Below, piece by piece: positions 29,401 to 37,312 of a DNA stretch of 64,000 nt. Source of the DNA: Splendidivirga corallicola (lineage in GTDB: Bacteria > Bacteroidota > Bacteroidia > Cytophagales > Cyclobacteriaceae); the NCBI GenBank assembly GCA_030442035.1, contig JAUJEA010000010.1, positions 186,001-250,000 of the forward strand, in the 5' to 3' direction. The translations under genes were made by a program, and so were the position numbers. How positions within the stretch are numbered: the stretch's first letter is position 1; each line of letters opens with the position of its first letter. A model generated the notes under the pieces. It had not been told where the DNA came from and made no database searches. It saw only the letters and a program-made list of their open reading frames with translations.

Positions 29401-29883
29401 AATTGTTGTATCTTTTATCAGAACACTTACTCCCGGAAGTCCATTTCCATTCTCATCCGTTACATTACCTGAAATGGTTTTATCCTGTTGTTCTTCCATC
29501 ACTAAAGGTCCTTCAGGTATTTTTTCCAATACTCTTTTAACGGATATCGTTTGGTTTACCCTTTTGAAGTAAAGGTTCTTTTGATTAGCCAATATCTTTA
29601 AGATATCACCTAAGGATTTATTGTCAGCTTTTAATGTGATGGAATTAATCTGATCCATTTTTTTCTTGCTGTACAGAAACCGAAAGTCAGTCTGTTTTTC
29701 CAGGGAATTTAATACCTGCTTCATATTAGCGTTTTGCCAATTAACTGACAAAAAAATCTCGTTGATACTTTGAGCATTACTACCTCTGGCCAGCAGCATT
29801 CCACAAAGCAAACATTGAACGAAAGTGGCATAAATTAATATTCTTGACACAATCCAAATTTTTTTTAGTAATTTTAATTTCAT
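26458..29883 (-). CDS. SusC/RagA-family TonB-dependent transporter with STN domain (PUL2)
   Basis: 1141 residues. Signal peptide to about 38, STN domain about 45-115 (FLSVNWQNANMKQVLNSLEK), regulatory-like domain about 135-220 (ISGNVTDENGNGLPGVSVLI), TonB-box-like QEIVVTGY, and a plug with SISVLKDGSAASIYGARAAN. The beta-barrel ends LFGLNITL. The STN domain links it to the FecR/sigma pair upstream. It is followed directly by SusD. A 17-bp stem-loop lies in its leader. Confidence 0.96.
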   Translation of the reverse strand: MKLKLLKKIWIVSRILIYATFVQCLLCGMLLARGSNAQSINEIFLSVNWQNANMKQVLNSLEKQTDFRFLYSKKKMDQINSITLKADNKSLGDILKILANQKNLYFKRVNQTISVKRVLEKIPEGPLVMEEQQDKTISGNVTDENGNGLPGVSVLIKDTTIGTVTDLDGKYQINVPDDNAILKFSYVGYIPQEIIVGANSVINVRLEPDLAYLQEIVVTGYTSQSKRSITGAVETIESSELTKNPATSVEQQLQGKISGVNIVTSGAPGGGSQVRIRGLSNFGQRDPLYIIDGAPSGAGLNEINPDDIESISVLKDGSAASIYGARAANGVVLITTKRGKKGQPTKVSYSNFFAIDRDPGKIEVLNAEQWGQMEWQGQRASVRGTGGEASFVPSHPTYGNGANPVIPEFLNGDPSLPYDPVTNRLLRSADTDWYDAVTQNGFSQNHNLNVTGGSENSRYGISFGYLNREGTQIETSFQRYSTRVNTEFLFLDDRLRIGENVGVAYSERNGSNGVSIHKQIFHPLIPRRDEGGNFGGTLNGILGLGTNFINPEAGQIRLNNAIARRWRIFGNAYIEADVTSDLTFKSSIAIDYVQNNNTTFRPENVEGGNPGNSLNEFSGFGTSLTWTNTLNYLKSFGDHSITVLVGTEAIELFSKNVNFSGTGFFTEDLDFVSINTSSTTNSLTGSSSERNLSSLFGKLDYSFKDKYLINFTLRRDGSSALGPNNRFDLFPAVGVGWVLSDETFLAENSVIDFLKLRAGWAAVGNQNSLGNFDFVSSFSQDPNFNSTGYDITAGNGSTPTNGIALLGRGNPDLVWESSETLNIGLDFALLNDKISGSVEWYDKRTKDLLQRVPVPLAAGIARAPFVNLGEIQNKGVDVSLTYSGRVNSVDFEVTGIVSTYKNEVLDIDGNPEAFFQGPGGNPNIIAARTAVGHEIGAFYGRIVDGVIQDGTNAGNFNFRDLDDNGVIDFNDQDFIGSPHPDFTYSLNMRAQYKGFDFTAFFRGSQGNDIWQWTKIFTDFQFREGINRSTRVLNAWRPDNPSNTLAEYNLNTANDNLQASSYYVEDGSYLRLQTLQVGYTIPKVAKFEKFRVYLQGQNVFTSTNYSGIDPEIGENGGLELGVDRGNVYVVPRTILFGLNITL

Positions 29884-29930
29884 AGTAATGAAGTTTTTGT
29901 TGAAACATTTTATTCATCAAAAGCTATTTT

Positions 29931-29987
29931 TAGCGCTCCTGTAATTATCGGTCAGCCTGCAAACTTTCTCGATAATTGGGAGCGCTA
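29931..29987 (-). promoter_or_regulatory. Stem-loop in the PUL2 FecR-SusC gap
   Basis: TAGCGCTCC (29931-29939) pairs with GGAGCGCTA (29979-29987). After a small 3x1 internal loop, AATTATCG (29943-29950) pairs with CGATAATT (29970-29977). That makes 17 base pairs around a ~19-base loop, about 50 bp before the SusC start. Confidence 0.65.
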
Positions 29988-30019
29988 TAGTTAACTGGTA
30001 TCTATGTATTTTAAAGGTT

Positions 30020-31069
30020 TCATGGTTTGATTATTTTTACTTGATTATTGGTTATTCGATAATCGAAATTCCCTTGATGCGCCAATGCCTCTAAAACAGC
30101 CTTAAGCGTTTCATTTTCAAAACTACCGGAAAACTTATCTTCGAAATTTAAGTTGTCCGAAGCAACAATCTTTACAGCATACCATCGCTCCAATATCCTG
30201 AATATTTTTTTCAAAGGCTGATCTTCAAACCATATGACATCATCTTTCCATGCAAAGATTTTGGCATTGCAATTTTGTTTGGTAACTGAGAGCATTTTTA
30301 AATCCAACAAGGTCATTTGGTTCGCTATCAGGGTGTGAGAAAATTCATTGGTTAAGTTGTCCTCATTATCAACTTTTACCTTTCCTTCTGCAACTGCTAC
30401 TCTTATTTCCGATTCATCCGGATAAGCTTTAACCGTGAAAGCGGTTCCCAAGACTGTCGCTTTTACTTTATCTGTTCTGACTATAAAAGGACGTGTTGAA
30501 TCCTTTTTCACTTCAAAAAATGCCTCTCCCTCCAGATAAACAACACGTGAGGAATCTGAGAACTTTTCGGGGAAACGAATAGAGGAACTGGCATTTAACT
30601 TTATCTTGGTACCATCTTCTAACCACGTGGTGATCTTTGAACCTGCCTGACTATTTTTTTCCATCATTCGAGGTTCCATGGATTCAACAGGCCGATCTTC
30701 TTTTTCCCAGTATAACCACACAAAACCTGATGCAGCCACAATAAAGATGGCTATTATTGCTGCGACCTTATAAGAGAATAACGAGTGAAAAGGTGTACTT
30801 TCTCTTTTCTCCCGGGCCAGCTCTGAGCGATTTTTTTTGAGGATATTTTCAAGTACTTCTATGTAATCACTTTCGAAAAAATCGGGAGCTTCTTCATATT
30901 TCATCGATATGATGATATGCCTGGCCTGCATTAAGTCTTTTGTTTTTTCCGGATGGTTGGTAATCCATAGCTTCCAAAATTTATCAGATCGCTCATCCGG
31001 TTTTTTGACCCAGCGCATGAAATACTCGTCCTCGATAAAATCTGCTACTGTATAATTTTTGTATTTCAT
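30020..31069 (-). CDS. FecR-family anti-sigma factor (PUL2)
   Basis: 349 residues. N-terminal sigma-binding part (YKNYTVADFIEDEYFMRWV), membrane segment near 99-119 (VAAIIAIFIVAASGFVWLYW), periplasmic FecR domain about 135-255 (TWLEDGTKIKLNASSSIRFP, LEGEAFFEV, RVAVAEGKVKV) and DUF4974 C-terminus (FSGSFENETLKAVLEALA). It lies between its sigma factor and SusC. It is close in plan to the PUL1 FecR. Confidence 0.94.
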   Translation of the reverse strand: MKYKNYTVADFIEDEYFMRWVKKPDERSDKFWKLWITNHPEKTKDLMQARHIIISMKYEEAPDFFESDYIEVLENILKKNRSELAREKRESTPFHSLFSYKVAAIIAIFIVAASGFVWLYWEKEDRPVESMEPRMMEKNSQAGSKITTWLEDGTKIKLNASSSIRFPEKFSDSSRVVYLEGEAFFEVKKDSTRPFIVRTDKVKATVLGTAFTVKAYPDESEIRVAVAEGKVKVDNEDNLTNEFSHTLIANQMTLLDLKMLSVTKQNCNAKIFAWKDDVIWFEDQPLKKIFRILERWYAVKIVASDNLNFEDKFSGSFENETLKAVLEALAHQGNFDYRITNNQVKIIKP

Positions 31070-31210
31070 TAAATCAAGTGATAATGGTATATACCCCTTT
31101 TCTTATTTAGTGCAAGTAAAATTTAAAAGTATCCCATCAAAGGATCATTTTTTTTAAAAAATTATGAAAGGGGATAACAAATAGAATAGTCGAGGAAAAA
31201 GAGTGAAGTG

Positions 31211-31888
31211 TTAATCTAGTACTAATAAAATCATTAGCGCCAGACTCGTAATATTATTCCGAATAGCATCTAAACCTCTTCTTATTAATTTTGAAACTGA
31301 GTTTTTACCTTTTATTTCCATCGCAACAGCAATTTCATCAAGGGTAAATCCATCGTAAAAATAGTGTAGTATGGCTTGTTTTTGTCTTTTGGATAAGTTG
31401 CCCAGCTCGCGATTGATAAGTTTTATTCTACGGTTGTAATGCTCATCATTGATCATCCTAACTTCTGTTGAAATGACAACCTCAAATCCTTCGGTTTTTC
31501 TAATAATCTCACGAGCCTGGTAATATTTTTTCTCCTTCTGTATCCTGGACATAATAGTCCTGTAGAGTGCTTTGTAAAGATAGGCTTTAATAAAAGTGAC
31601 ATGTTGAGAAGATTTCTGACTTCCAACTAATGAAGTAAAGACATCTTGTATACAATCTTTTACAAGGTCCTTATCTGATATAAACTGACTGCCAAACCAA
31701 AAAAGATCGTAAATATACTTATCGTAGACGTAACTGATAGCCTGTTCATTTCCATCCTTCAGTAATTTCCACAGCTCAGTATTTCCAATCTGTTCAAACT
31801 CCTTTTTATCCAGTGCTTTGATAGCCTCTTTCAAAAATTCAGTTTTCTCAAACGAGCCACTTTCCGCTATTTTTCTTTTATTTTCCAA
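31211..31888 (-). CDS. ECF sigma-70 family factor (PUL2)
   Basis: 225 residues, paralogous to the PUL1 sigma. N-terminal extension about 40 residues; region 2 LLKDGNEQAISYVYDKYIYD and KDCIQDVFTSLVGSQKSSQH; region 4 NLSKRQKQAILHYFYDGFTL and DEIAVAMEIKGKNSVSKLI. Hydrophobic tail SLALMILLVL. The FecR gene starts 141 bp downstream. It should drive PUL2 transcription when the SusC transporter signals. Confidence 0.9.
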   Translation of the reverse strand: MENKRKIAESGSFEKTEFLKEAIKALDKKEFEQIGNTELWKLLKDGNEQAISYVYDKYIYDLFWFGSQFISDKDLVKDCIQDVFTSLVGSQKSSQHVTFIKAYLYKALYRTIMSRIQKEKKYYQAREIIRKTEGFEVVISTEVRMINDEHYNRRIKLINRELGNLSKRQKQAILHYFYDGFTLDEIAVAMEIKGKNSVSKLIRRGLDAIRNNITSLALMILLVLD

Positions 31889-32263
31889 TGGATCAATAGC
31901 TTAAACGTCTTTTAATTTTAAACTAGAGAAGAAAATAACAGGAATTCCACATTTTTTTACACCAAACGCGATACTTTATTTGCATTACATTAGTTCTTTT
32001 AAAGGTACATCTTTCTTACATTCCAAATCTGACTCAGTGTAAAAGGTCTGGACTGCTCTATTTCCTTTTTTTGTAGTGGGTCTTTACTTGTCATTTCCTA
32101 TTTCTAAGACGCTCATTCCTTTTCATGATAAAGCCCATCTCACTATTTTCACTAGGCTTTAAGAGGAAAGAACATAAGAAACATGTGATTTCATAATAGA
32201 AAATAAATGACTTTTCTTGAGGCTAAGTTTTTTGGTCCCTGGCAGGTTCTATAAAACAAAACC
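31889..32263. other. Intergenic between CobW gene and PUL2 sigma
   Basis: 375 AT-rich bases expected to hold the PUL2 sigma promoter. A weak inverted pair, AAAGCC (32130-32135) and GGCTTT (32155-32160), was seen; it is too short to call. No copy of the 35-bp element and no gene. Confidence 0.45.
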
Positions 32264-33367
32264 CTAATTTCCTGCTACTTTGGAATAACGATGAGTGGGC
32301 ACCGGCCTTCCCGGGCTCAGGTGTTTCAGCTCAATGGTTTGGAATTCAATATGATGATGTGTATAGGCGTCTATGATATCTTCAACAATTTCCCTTAGCA
32401 GATCCGGAGTGACCTCAGCCCTGATATTTACCACCAATCTGGCAGAACTACTACTGAAAGGTGTTCCCTGGATGCTTATTTCTCTATCCTTACCGGTCAG
32501 ATTAGCGTTGAGATGGGAAGGGCCGCTTTTGATGAATGTCTTTAAATGTCCGATTGCTATGGCTTCGCGTTGAAAAACCTGTTGAAGCAATTGCAGAAAT
32601 TTGTAGTTGAACTCTGCCCATGGAACCAACAATCTCTCATCATGGGACACAATGAAGGTGGCATTATACCAACCCATAAGTGCCTCACCCTTGGCATATA
32701 GATCGTAATCCACTTCAGCAATACGAGTGCCTGCGTGCTGGTCGTGATCAAGAGCTTCCAGCCAATTTTGAATACCCTTTTCATTGAGTGCGGAAATATA
32801 ATGAACAGGATAATCCCGGAACTTATCCTGGAGCAATGTTTTCAGAAACTGCTGGTGATCATTGTCCAACAAATCGGTTTTATTAATGGCAAGGTGGTCG
32901 GCTTCTTCCAATTGTTTCAGGTAAATATACCCGGAGCCTTGTTGCACATTTTTTATATCTTCGAATGTTTCCTTCAATCGAAAGGGATCAATCAGTACTG
33001 TAAGCGGTGCTAACCGAAAATAAGATTTGTAATATGACTTAATAGGTTGCATGAGTGTAGCTGACAGATCGGTACAACTACCTACAGGTTCCGCTACAAT
33101 GGTTTCACAACCAGCCGTATCACGAAGGTAAAGTGCAGCCTGCATAAGGCCATCAAAATTGCAACAAAAACAACTCCCCGCAATTTCCTCTACTTCCGTA
33201 CCACTGGCCGAAAGGATGTGCGTATCTACCAGGCCCTTCGCCTGGTCGTTGGTGATCAGTCCTACTTTGACACCTTGCCGTTGCAATCTTCTTGCCGTAG
33301 CCCCCAGTAAGGTCGTTTTTCCAGCTCCCAAAAAACCTCCTACCAGAATGAGTTTCGTTTTTTGCAT
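32264..33367 (-). CDS. CobW/COG0523-family GTPase (putative metal chaperone)
   Basis: 367 residues. G3E-class P-loop GGFLGAGKTT at 10-19, CxCC metal-binding motif in GSCFCCN (Cys66, Cys68, Cys69), GTP-specificity motif NKTD near 163, and a CobW C-terminal region after ~240. COG0523 proteins are GTP-driven metal-insertion chaperones (zinc, cobalt, others) in the cytoplasm. The metal and client cannot be read from sequence and no zinc-regulated operator was seen. It is not obviously linked to the sugar genes. The Gfo/Idh gene upstream is 167 bp away. Confidence 0.88.
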   Translation of the reverse strand: MQKTKLILVGGFLGAGKTTLLGATARRLQRQGVKVGLITNDQAKGLVDTHILSASGTEVEEIAGSCFCCNFDGLMQAALYLRDTAGCETIVAEPVGSCTDLSATLMQPIKSYYKSYFRLAPLTVLIDPFRLKETFEDIKNVQQGSGYIYLKQLEEADHLAINKTDLLDNDHQQFLKTLLQDKFRDYPVHYISALNEKGIQNWLEALDHDQHAGTRIAEVDYDLYAKGEALMGWYNATFIVSHDERLLVPWAEFNYKFLQLLQQVFQREAIAIGHLKTFIKSGPSHLNANLTGKDREISIQGTPFSSSSARLVVNIRAEVTPDLLREIVEDIIDAYTHHHIEFQTIELKHLSPGRPVPTHRYSKVAGN

Positions 33368-33534
33368 ACTTATTTTCTCATTTGTTTCGTCCCTTTACCC
33401 ATTTCATTTTGGCTTTTCTCATGCCGTCCAGATCAGTGTTTAAGGTGATCCGATGCCGTCGTATGTTTCATAAAACCAACTCAGGTGCTGCCAAGGCAAT
33501 CGAAAGTGAGATTATACACATTTTCGTGATCGAA

Positions 33535-34545
33535 TCAAAGTTGGATCTCCTTGAGTTTTACCGGCCTTGATTCTGCCAAAGATCTATTTGCCGCTTCTGC
33601 GATCAGCAATGCCTGTAATCCATCTTCTCCGGTCACCGGCATCGGTCTATTATTGGCAAGCGCACTGGTAAAGGCTTCTATTTCCAATTGATAAGCCTTT
33701 TCATAACGGTCAATGAAAAAATCCAGGTTACGATCTGTGTGTCCTCCTGATTCGTTATAAAACTGATTAACGGTTTTCAATGGGTTTTCGCATTTCATCA
33801 TTCCTTTGGAGCCAAAGACTTCCAATCGTTGATCGTATCCATAGATTGCCTTTCGGCTGTTTTCTATTACGGCAGTTGCATTATTTTCAAAAGTAAGTGT
33901 TACGATACCGGTATCAATATCACCTGCCTCTCCAATAGCAGGGTCTACAAGGTTATGGCCTTTGGCGAAAACTTCCGCAACCTCACTACCGACGATGAAT
34001 CTCGCCATATCAAAATCATGGATTGTCATGTCCTTAAATAACCCTCCTGATGTCTTAATATAGGCTATAGGCGGTGGTCCTGGGTCCCGGCTGATGATAT
34101 GGAGCGTATGGAGCTCCCCAATTTGCCCGGACACCACAGCAGACCTGATCGCTGAAAAATTCTGGTCAAAACGTTGATTGAAAGCAACCATGAGCGGTAC
34201 ACCTGCTGCATTAACCTTTTCCAATGTTCCTTTAACCGTTTCCAGAGAAAGATCCAATGGTTTTTCACAAAAGATTGCCTTGCCCGCTGCTGCACCACGA
34301 ACCGCATATTGCGCATGAGTATCAGTTGATGAGCTGATAATTACTGCATCTATTTCGGTATTGTCAAACAATTCATCGGCGTCTGAAGTTGTATTTGGTA
34401 CGCCCAATGCTTTTGCATAAGACTGACCCGCTTCAGAAGGATTAACAGCAGTAACAACTTCAACAGTTGGGATTTTTAATAAATTGTCCAAATGGATCTT
34501 GCCTATTCTACCTAACCCGATTATTCCTACTTTCAATGGTTTCAC
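33535..34545 (-). CDS. iolG: Gfo/Idh/MocA oxidoreductase, inositol 2-dehydrogenase-like
   Basis: 336 residues. N-terminal Rossmann fold (VGIIGLGRIGKIH at 6-18), EKP motif with Lys95, and DMTIH with Asp172 and His176. These positions correspond to the catalytic Lys97, Asp172 and His176 of Bacillus subtilis IolG. It would oxidise myo-inositol or a related cyclitol or sugar with NAD. It starts 59 bp after the first GH116 gene on the same strand, so it probably belongs to that transcript. No other iol gene is present, so a sugar substrate is equally possible. Confidence 0.82.
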   Translation of the reverse strand: MKPLKVGIIGLGRIGKIHLDNLLKIPTVEVVTAVNPSEAGQSYAKALGVPNTTSDADELFDNTEIDAVIISSSTDTHAQYAVRGAAAGKAIFCEKPLDLSLETVKGTLEKVNAAGVPLMVAFNQRFDQNFSAIRSAVVSGQIGELHTLHIISRDPGPPPIAYIKTSGGLFKDMTIHDFDMARFIVGSEVAEVFAKGHNLVDPAIGEAGDIDTGIVTLTFENNATAVIENSRKAIYGYDQRLEVFGSKGMMKCENPLKTVNQFYNESGGHTDRNLDFFIDRYEKAYQLEIEAFTSALANNRPMPVTGEDGLQALLIAEAANRSLAESRPVKLKEIQL

Positions 34546-34604
34546 GAACTTGTTTTTTTAGTATTATTTTAACAATCAAAGTTACGCTATTTGTAAAAAA
34601 GTAT

Positions 34605-37217
34605 TTATGCGTCCACCAACTTTCCGGACACCGAAATTTTCTCTATTTCTATGGTGCCGAATTTAGTATCAACAAATGGCTTTCCATCCTTTAACCCAAC
34701 ATTCCCAAATCCTGTTTTGGTAGAGAGGAAGGAGGTAAAGTCCTTGCCAATTCTGGAATCGATGTAAAGGATCTTTTCGACAGCATCATAACGAACACCG
34801 GTAAGTCCTTGAAATAGTCCGTAACTGGCCATGGCCCTGGCATACCAATGTCCGCATTCATATTCATCAAAGGGGTTACGTACAGTGCCATCGTATCTGC
34901 TTCGGCAGGTTCTTACTATGTCAAGACCTTCTTCTACTTTTCCTTTCATCATAAGATGAGAGGCCACCTGGTATTCTATACCCGTCCATACTTCATTGCT
35001 ATATACAAAGGGAAGAGAAAGTTTGCCTCCTTTGGGCCAACTACACAGTATTAGCCCTCCTTCCTCACCTAAGGCATAAGAAGGCCTTTGTGGATTGGAG
35101 TGGTTACGCATGTCTTTCAGCAGGTTGTATTTATGAATGGATTGGAGGTGACTGGTTACTTTTTCATCAGCAATCACTTCTTCCAACCCGGCGCAAGAGG
35201 CTATCCACATACCTAAAATCCCGTCGGAGAGACAGCCTTTTCCATACTGGTATTTGGGACCTTCTTTTTGCAACAGTGATTTAGCTTCTTCAGAATAGTC
35301 AGATGTCCAGGAGCTCTCTGACAATTTAACAGGATCCTTTGCTTCCAATCCTGTCCATTGAATTTTTTGGATGAAGTATTCCCCATCAAAGAGTTCTTCC
35401 TCCATGTATTTTTTTCCTTTTTTAATCAGTTGGCTATATCGTTTATAGGGCTGTTTCGCCGCTTTGGCCATTTCCACAAGGGCAGTCAAAGCTCCCAGGT
35501 AAAAGCTGGTACACATGCCATCAGGCCCCCAAAACTCTATGTCATACGTATTATGATGAGGCTCTTCCAGGATACCTTTTTCTTTGGGGTCCCAGGTGGT
35601 GATACAATAATCCAGACTGCTTTTTACTTTGGGATATAATTTTTTCATCCATTCGGTATCTCCGGAAATACGCCAGTCGCGATAAACCTTCATGATACCT
35701 CCCAACTGACCATCTGCCGCTGCATGAAACCCATGATCCACAGTACGGATGGGTAAAGAGGTACGGAAGGTCTGATGCCCTCTATCATCCTGGCTGATGT
35801 TGAATTCGGTTTCCCTTAGGGAACGTTCAAGGTTAGGGAACAGATGAGGCAACGCCTGAGCATAATTCCATACGTGCGTACAGGTGCCATGACAACAACC
35901 TGATTGGTCATTGCATCCTTCCCATGCCCAAAACTTCCCATCTGTTTGACGCAAGACTGTTGGTGATTTGAGTATTCCCAAATTAGCGGCTACTGCTTCC
36001 ATCACTTCTGCAGGTAAGGTAGCATTGTAGAAAGCATTGGTGAATGTCCGGCTTTTTTGATTCAGGTGCTCATAGTTATTTTTCCAGTAATCCGCAACCT
36101 CTTGGATGTTTGCAAATTTTCCGGCGTACCAAGGTTTGTAGGTATCAGATTCGGAGCAGGACGAAGCCGGCTGACATTCACCCTTCCCTCCTAAACGTAT
36201 GTCAGTATTCGGAACGTACCAGGCAAACAGTAATCTGATTGTCTTTTCTCCTCCGGCATCCAAAGTAAAAGGAACATAGAGCGATGCCCCGGGAGCGTCT
36301 TTAGCCCGTGGAGTTTTAGATGAAGTATCTCCCCTGCTTATTTTTTCCCAGGCAATGGAGAGTGAATCAAACCATCCTCCTCTAAACCAACTATGGTCGA
36401 CGGTGACATTTTCTCCGGGAACAAAGGCAGCAAATGCACCTTGTTCCGTAGGAGATTCCTGATTTTCCGGTTGTTCCAGTACAAAGCCATTTCTGATGGA
36501 TGCAATCCTATTTCCCTTCCCGATACCCATAAAATTACTTGCATTCCATGAAAACACCGCTTCCATACGGCTACCTGAAGTATTTTTGAATGTATACTCA
36601 AAGGCACCGACAGGGAGGCTGGAATTATCTTCATCCGTAGGGACAAAAGGGCTCCAGCCCTTTATTTCTACCTGAACCGGTATATCCGAATCAATAAGTT
36701 TCACCTCGCCAAATGGGAACCTGGCATCGAATGTGGCACTCTTGAAGCGGGGTAATCCAAAGCCTTTGAATGCGCCTCCTCTGGCCGAAGAAAGAGCATC
36801 TCTTCCATGCTGTCCAAATTTTTTCCAGTCTTGTAAAGGACCTTCCAACACTTTAGTCCCATTTTTTACTCCCTTGATATGTATGGCGCCAAAAGTTTGA
36901 GGTTGGTTAAAGACATCAGGGCTATTGCGTATGGACATGTGGGAGATACCTCCTGTACCTTCCATGTTGAACATCCCTGCGCCAATACCACCGATAGGGA
37001 AAGCCACTCTGTTAAGATTGTCTCCCTTATAAGGACCATTGAATACTCTTACCCCTTTGTTTTGTAGTTCTTTTGTCCTGGCATTGTCAGCCTTGGCCGG
37101 TGAATCGTTTGATGTTTCTGCTTTGACTCCCTCAGGAATAGCCATTAGCGCCCCTAGCGCAGCTGAGTTAGCCAGAAATTTTCTTCGACTGTTTTGTTTG
37201 CCACTTCTTTTCATCAT
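34605..37217 (-). CDS. GH116 glycosidase, Tat-exported (copy 1)
   Basis: 870 residues. A twin-arginine signal (SRRKFLANSA, Arg11-Arg12) predicts folded export. GH116 holds beta-glucosidases, beta-xylosidases and non-lysosomal glucosylceramidases (GBA2). An N-terminal beta-sandwich runs about 60-340 (FPIGGIGAGMFNMEG) and a six-hairpin barrel about 380-850. The putative nucleophile is Glu433 (WAWEGC) and the acid/base Asp559 (NTYDIEFWGPDG), aligned by motif with GBA2 Glu527 and Asp677. Several cysteines surround the active-site segment (GCCHGTCTHVW). It lies downstream of the other two GH116 genes and upstream of the Gfo/Idh gene. The substrate is not known. Confidence 0.9.
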   Translation of the reverse strand: MMKRSGKQNSRRKFLANSAALGALMAIPEGVKAETSNDSPAKADNARTKELQNKGVRVFNGPYKGDNLNRVAFPIGGIGAGMFNMEGTGGISHMSIRNSPDVFNQPQTFGAIHIKGVKNGTKVLEGPLQDWKKFGQHGRDALSSARGGAFKGFGLPRFKSATFDARFPFGEVKLIDSDIPVQVEIKGWSPFVPTDEDNSSLPVGAFEYTFKNTSGSRMEAVFSWNASNFMGIGKGNRIASIRNGFVLEQPENQESPTEQGAFAAFVPGENVTVDHSWFRGGWFDSLSIAWEKISRGDTSSKTPRAKDAPGASLYVPFTLDAGGEKTIRLLFAWYVPNTDIRLGGKGECQPASSCSESDTYKPWYAGKFANIQEVADYWKNNYEHLNQKSRTFTNAFYNATLPAEVMEAVAANLGILKSPTVLRQTDGKFWAWEGCNDQSGCCHGTCTHVWNYAQALPHLFPNLERSLRETEFNISQDDRGHQTFRTSLPIRTVDHGFHAAADGQLGGIMKVYRDWRISGDTEWMKKLYPKVKSSLDYCITTWDPKEKGILEEPHHNTYDIEFWGPDGMCTSFYLGALTALVEMAKAAKQPYKRYSQLIKKGKKYMEEELFDGEYFIQKIQWTGLEAKDPVKLSESSWTSDYSEEAKSLLQKEGPKYQYGKGCLSDGILGMWIASCAGLEEVIADEKVTSHLQSIHKYNLLKDMRNHSNPQRPSYALGEEGGLILCSWPKGGKLSLPFVYSNEVWTGIEYQVASHLMMKGKVEEGLDIVRTCRSRYDGTVRNPFDEYECGHWYARAMASYGLFQGLTGVRYDAVEKILYIDSRIGKDFTSFLSTKTGFGNVGLKDGKPFVDTKFGTIEIEKISVSGKLVDA

Positions 37218-37312
37218 AGATAATAATTAATATTCCTTTTTACTCCTTGAAATACGGACCTTTTTCAATTGCCTGGTACAGGACCGAGGATTTCCATAAG
37301 CAGAACAACCCG

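Noticed and set aside
32130-32160. Inverted pair AAAGCC/GGCTTT as a terminator
   Set aside because: Only 6 bp with a ~19-base loop, and no T-run or nearby gene end.
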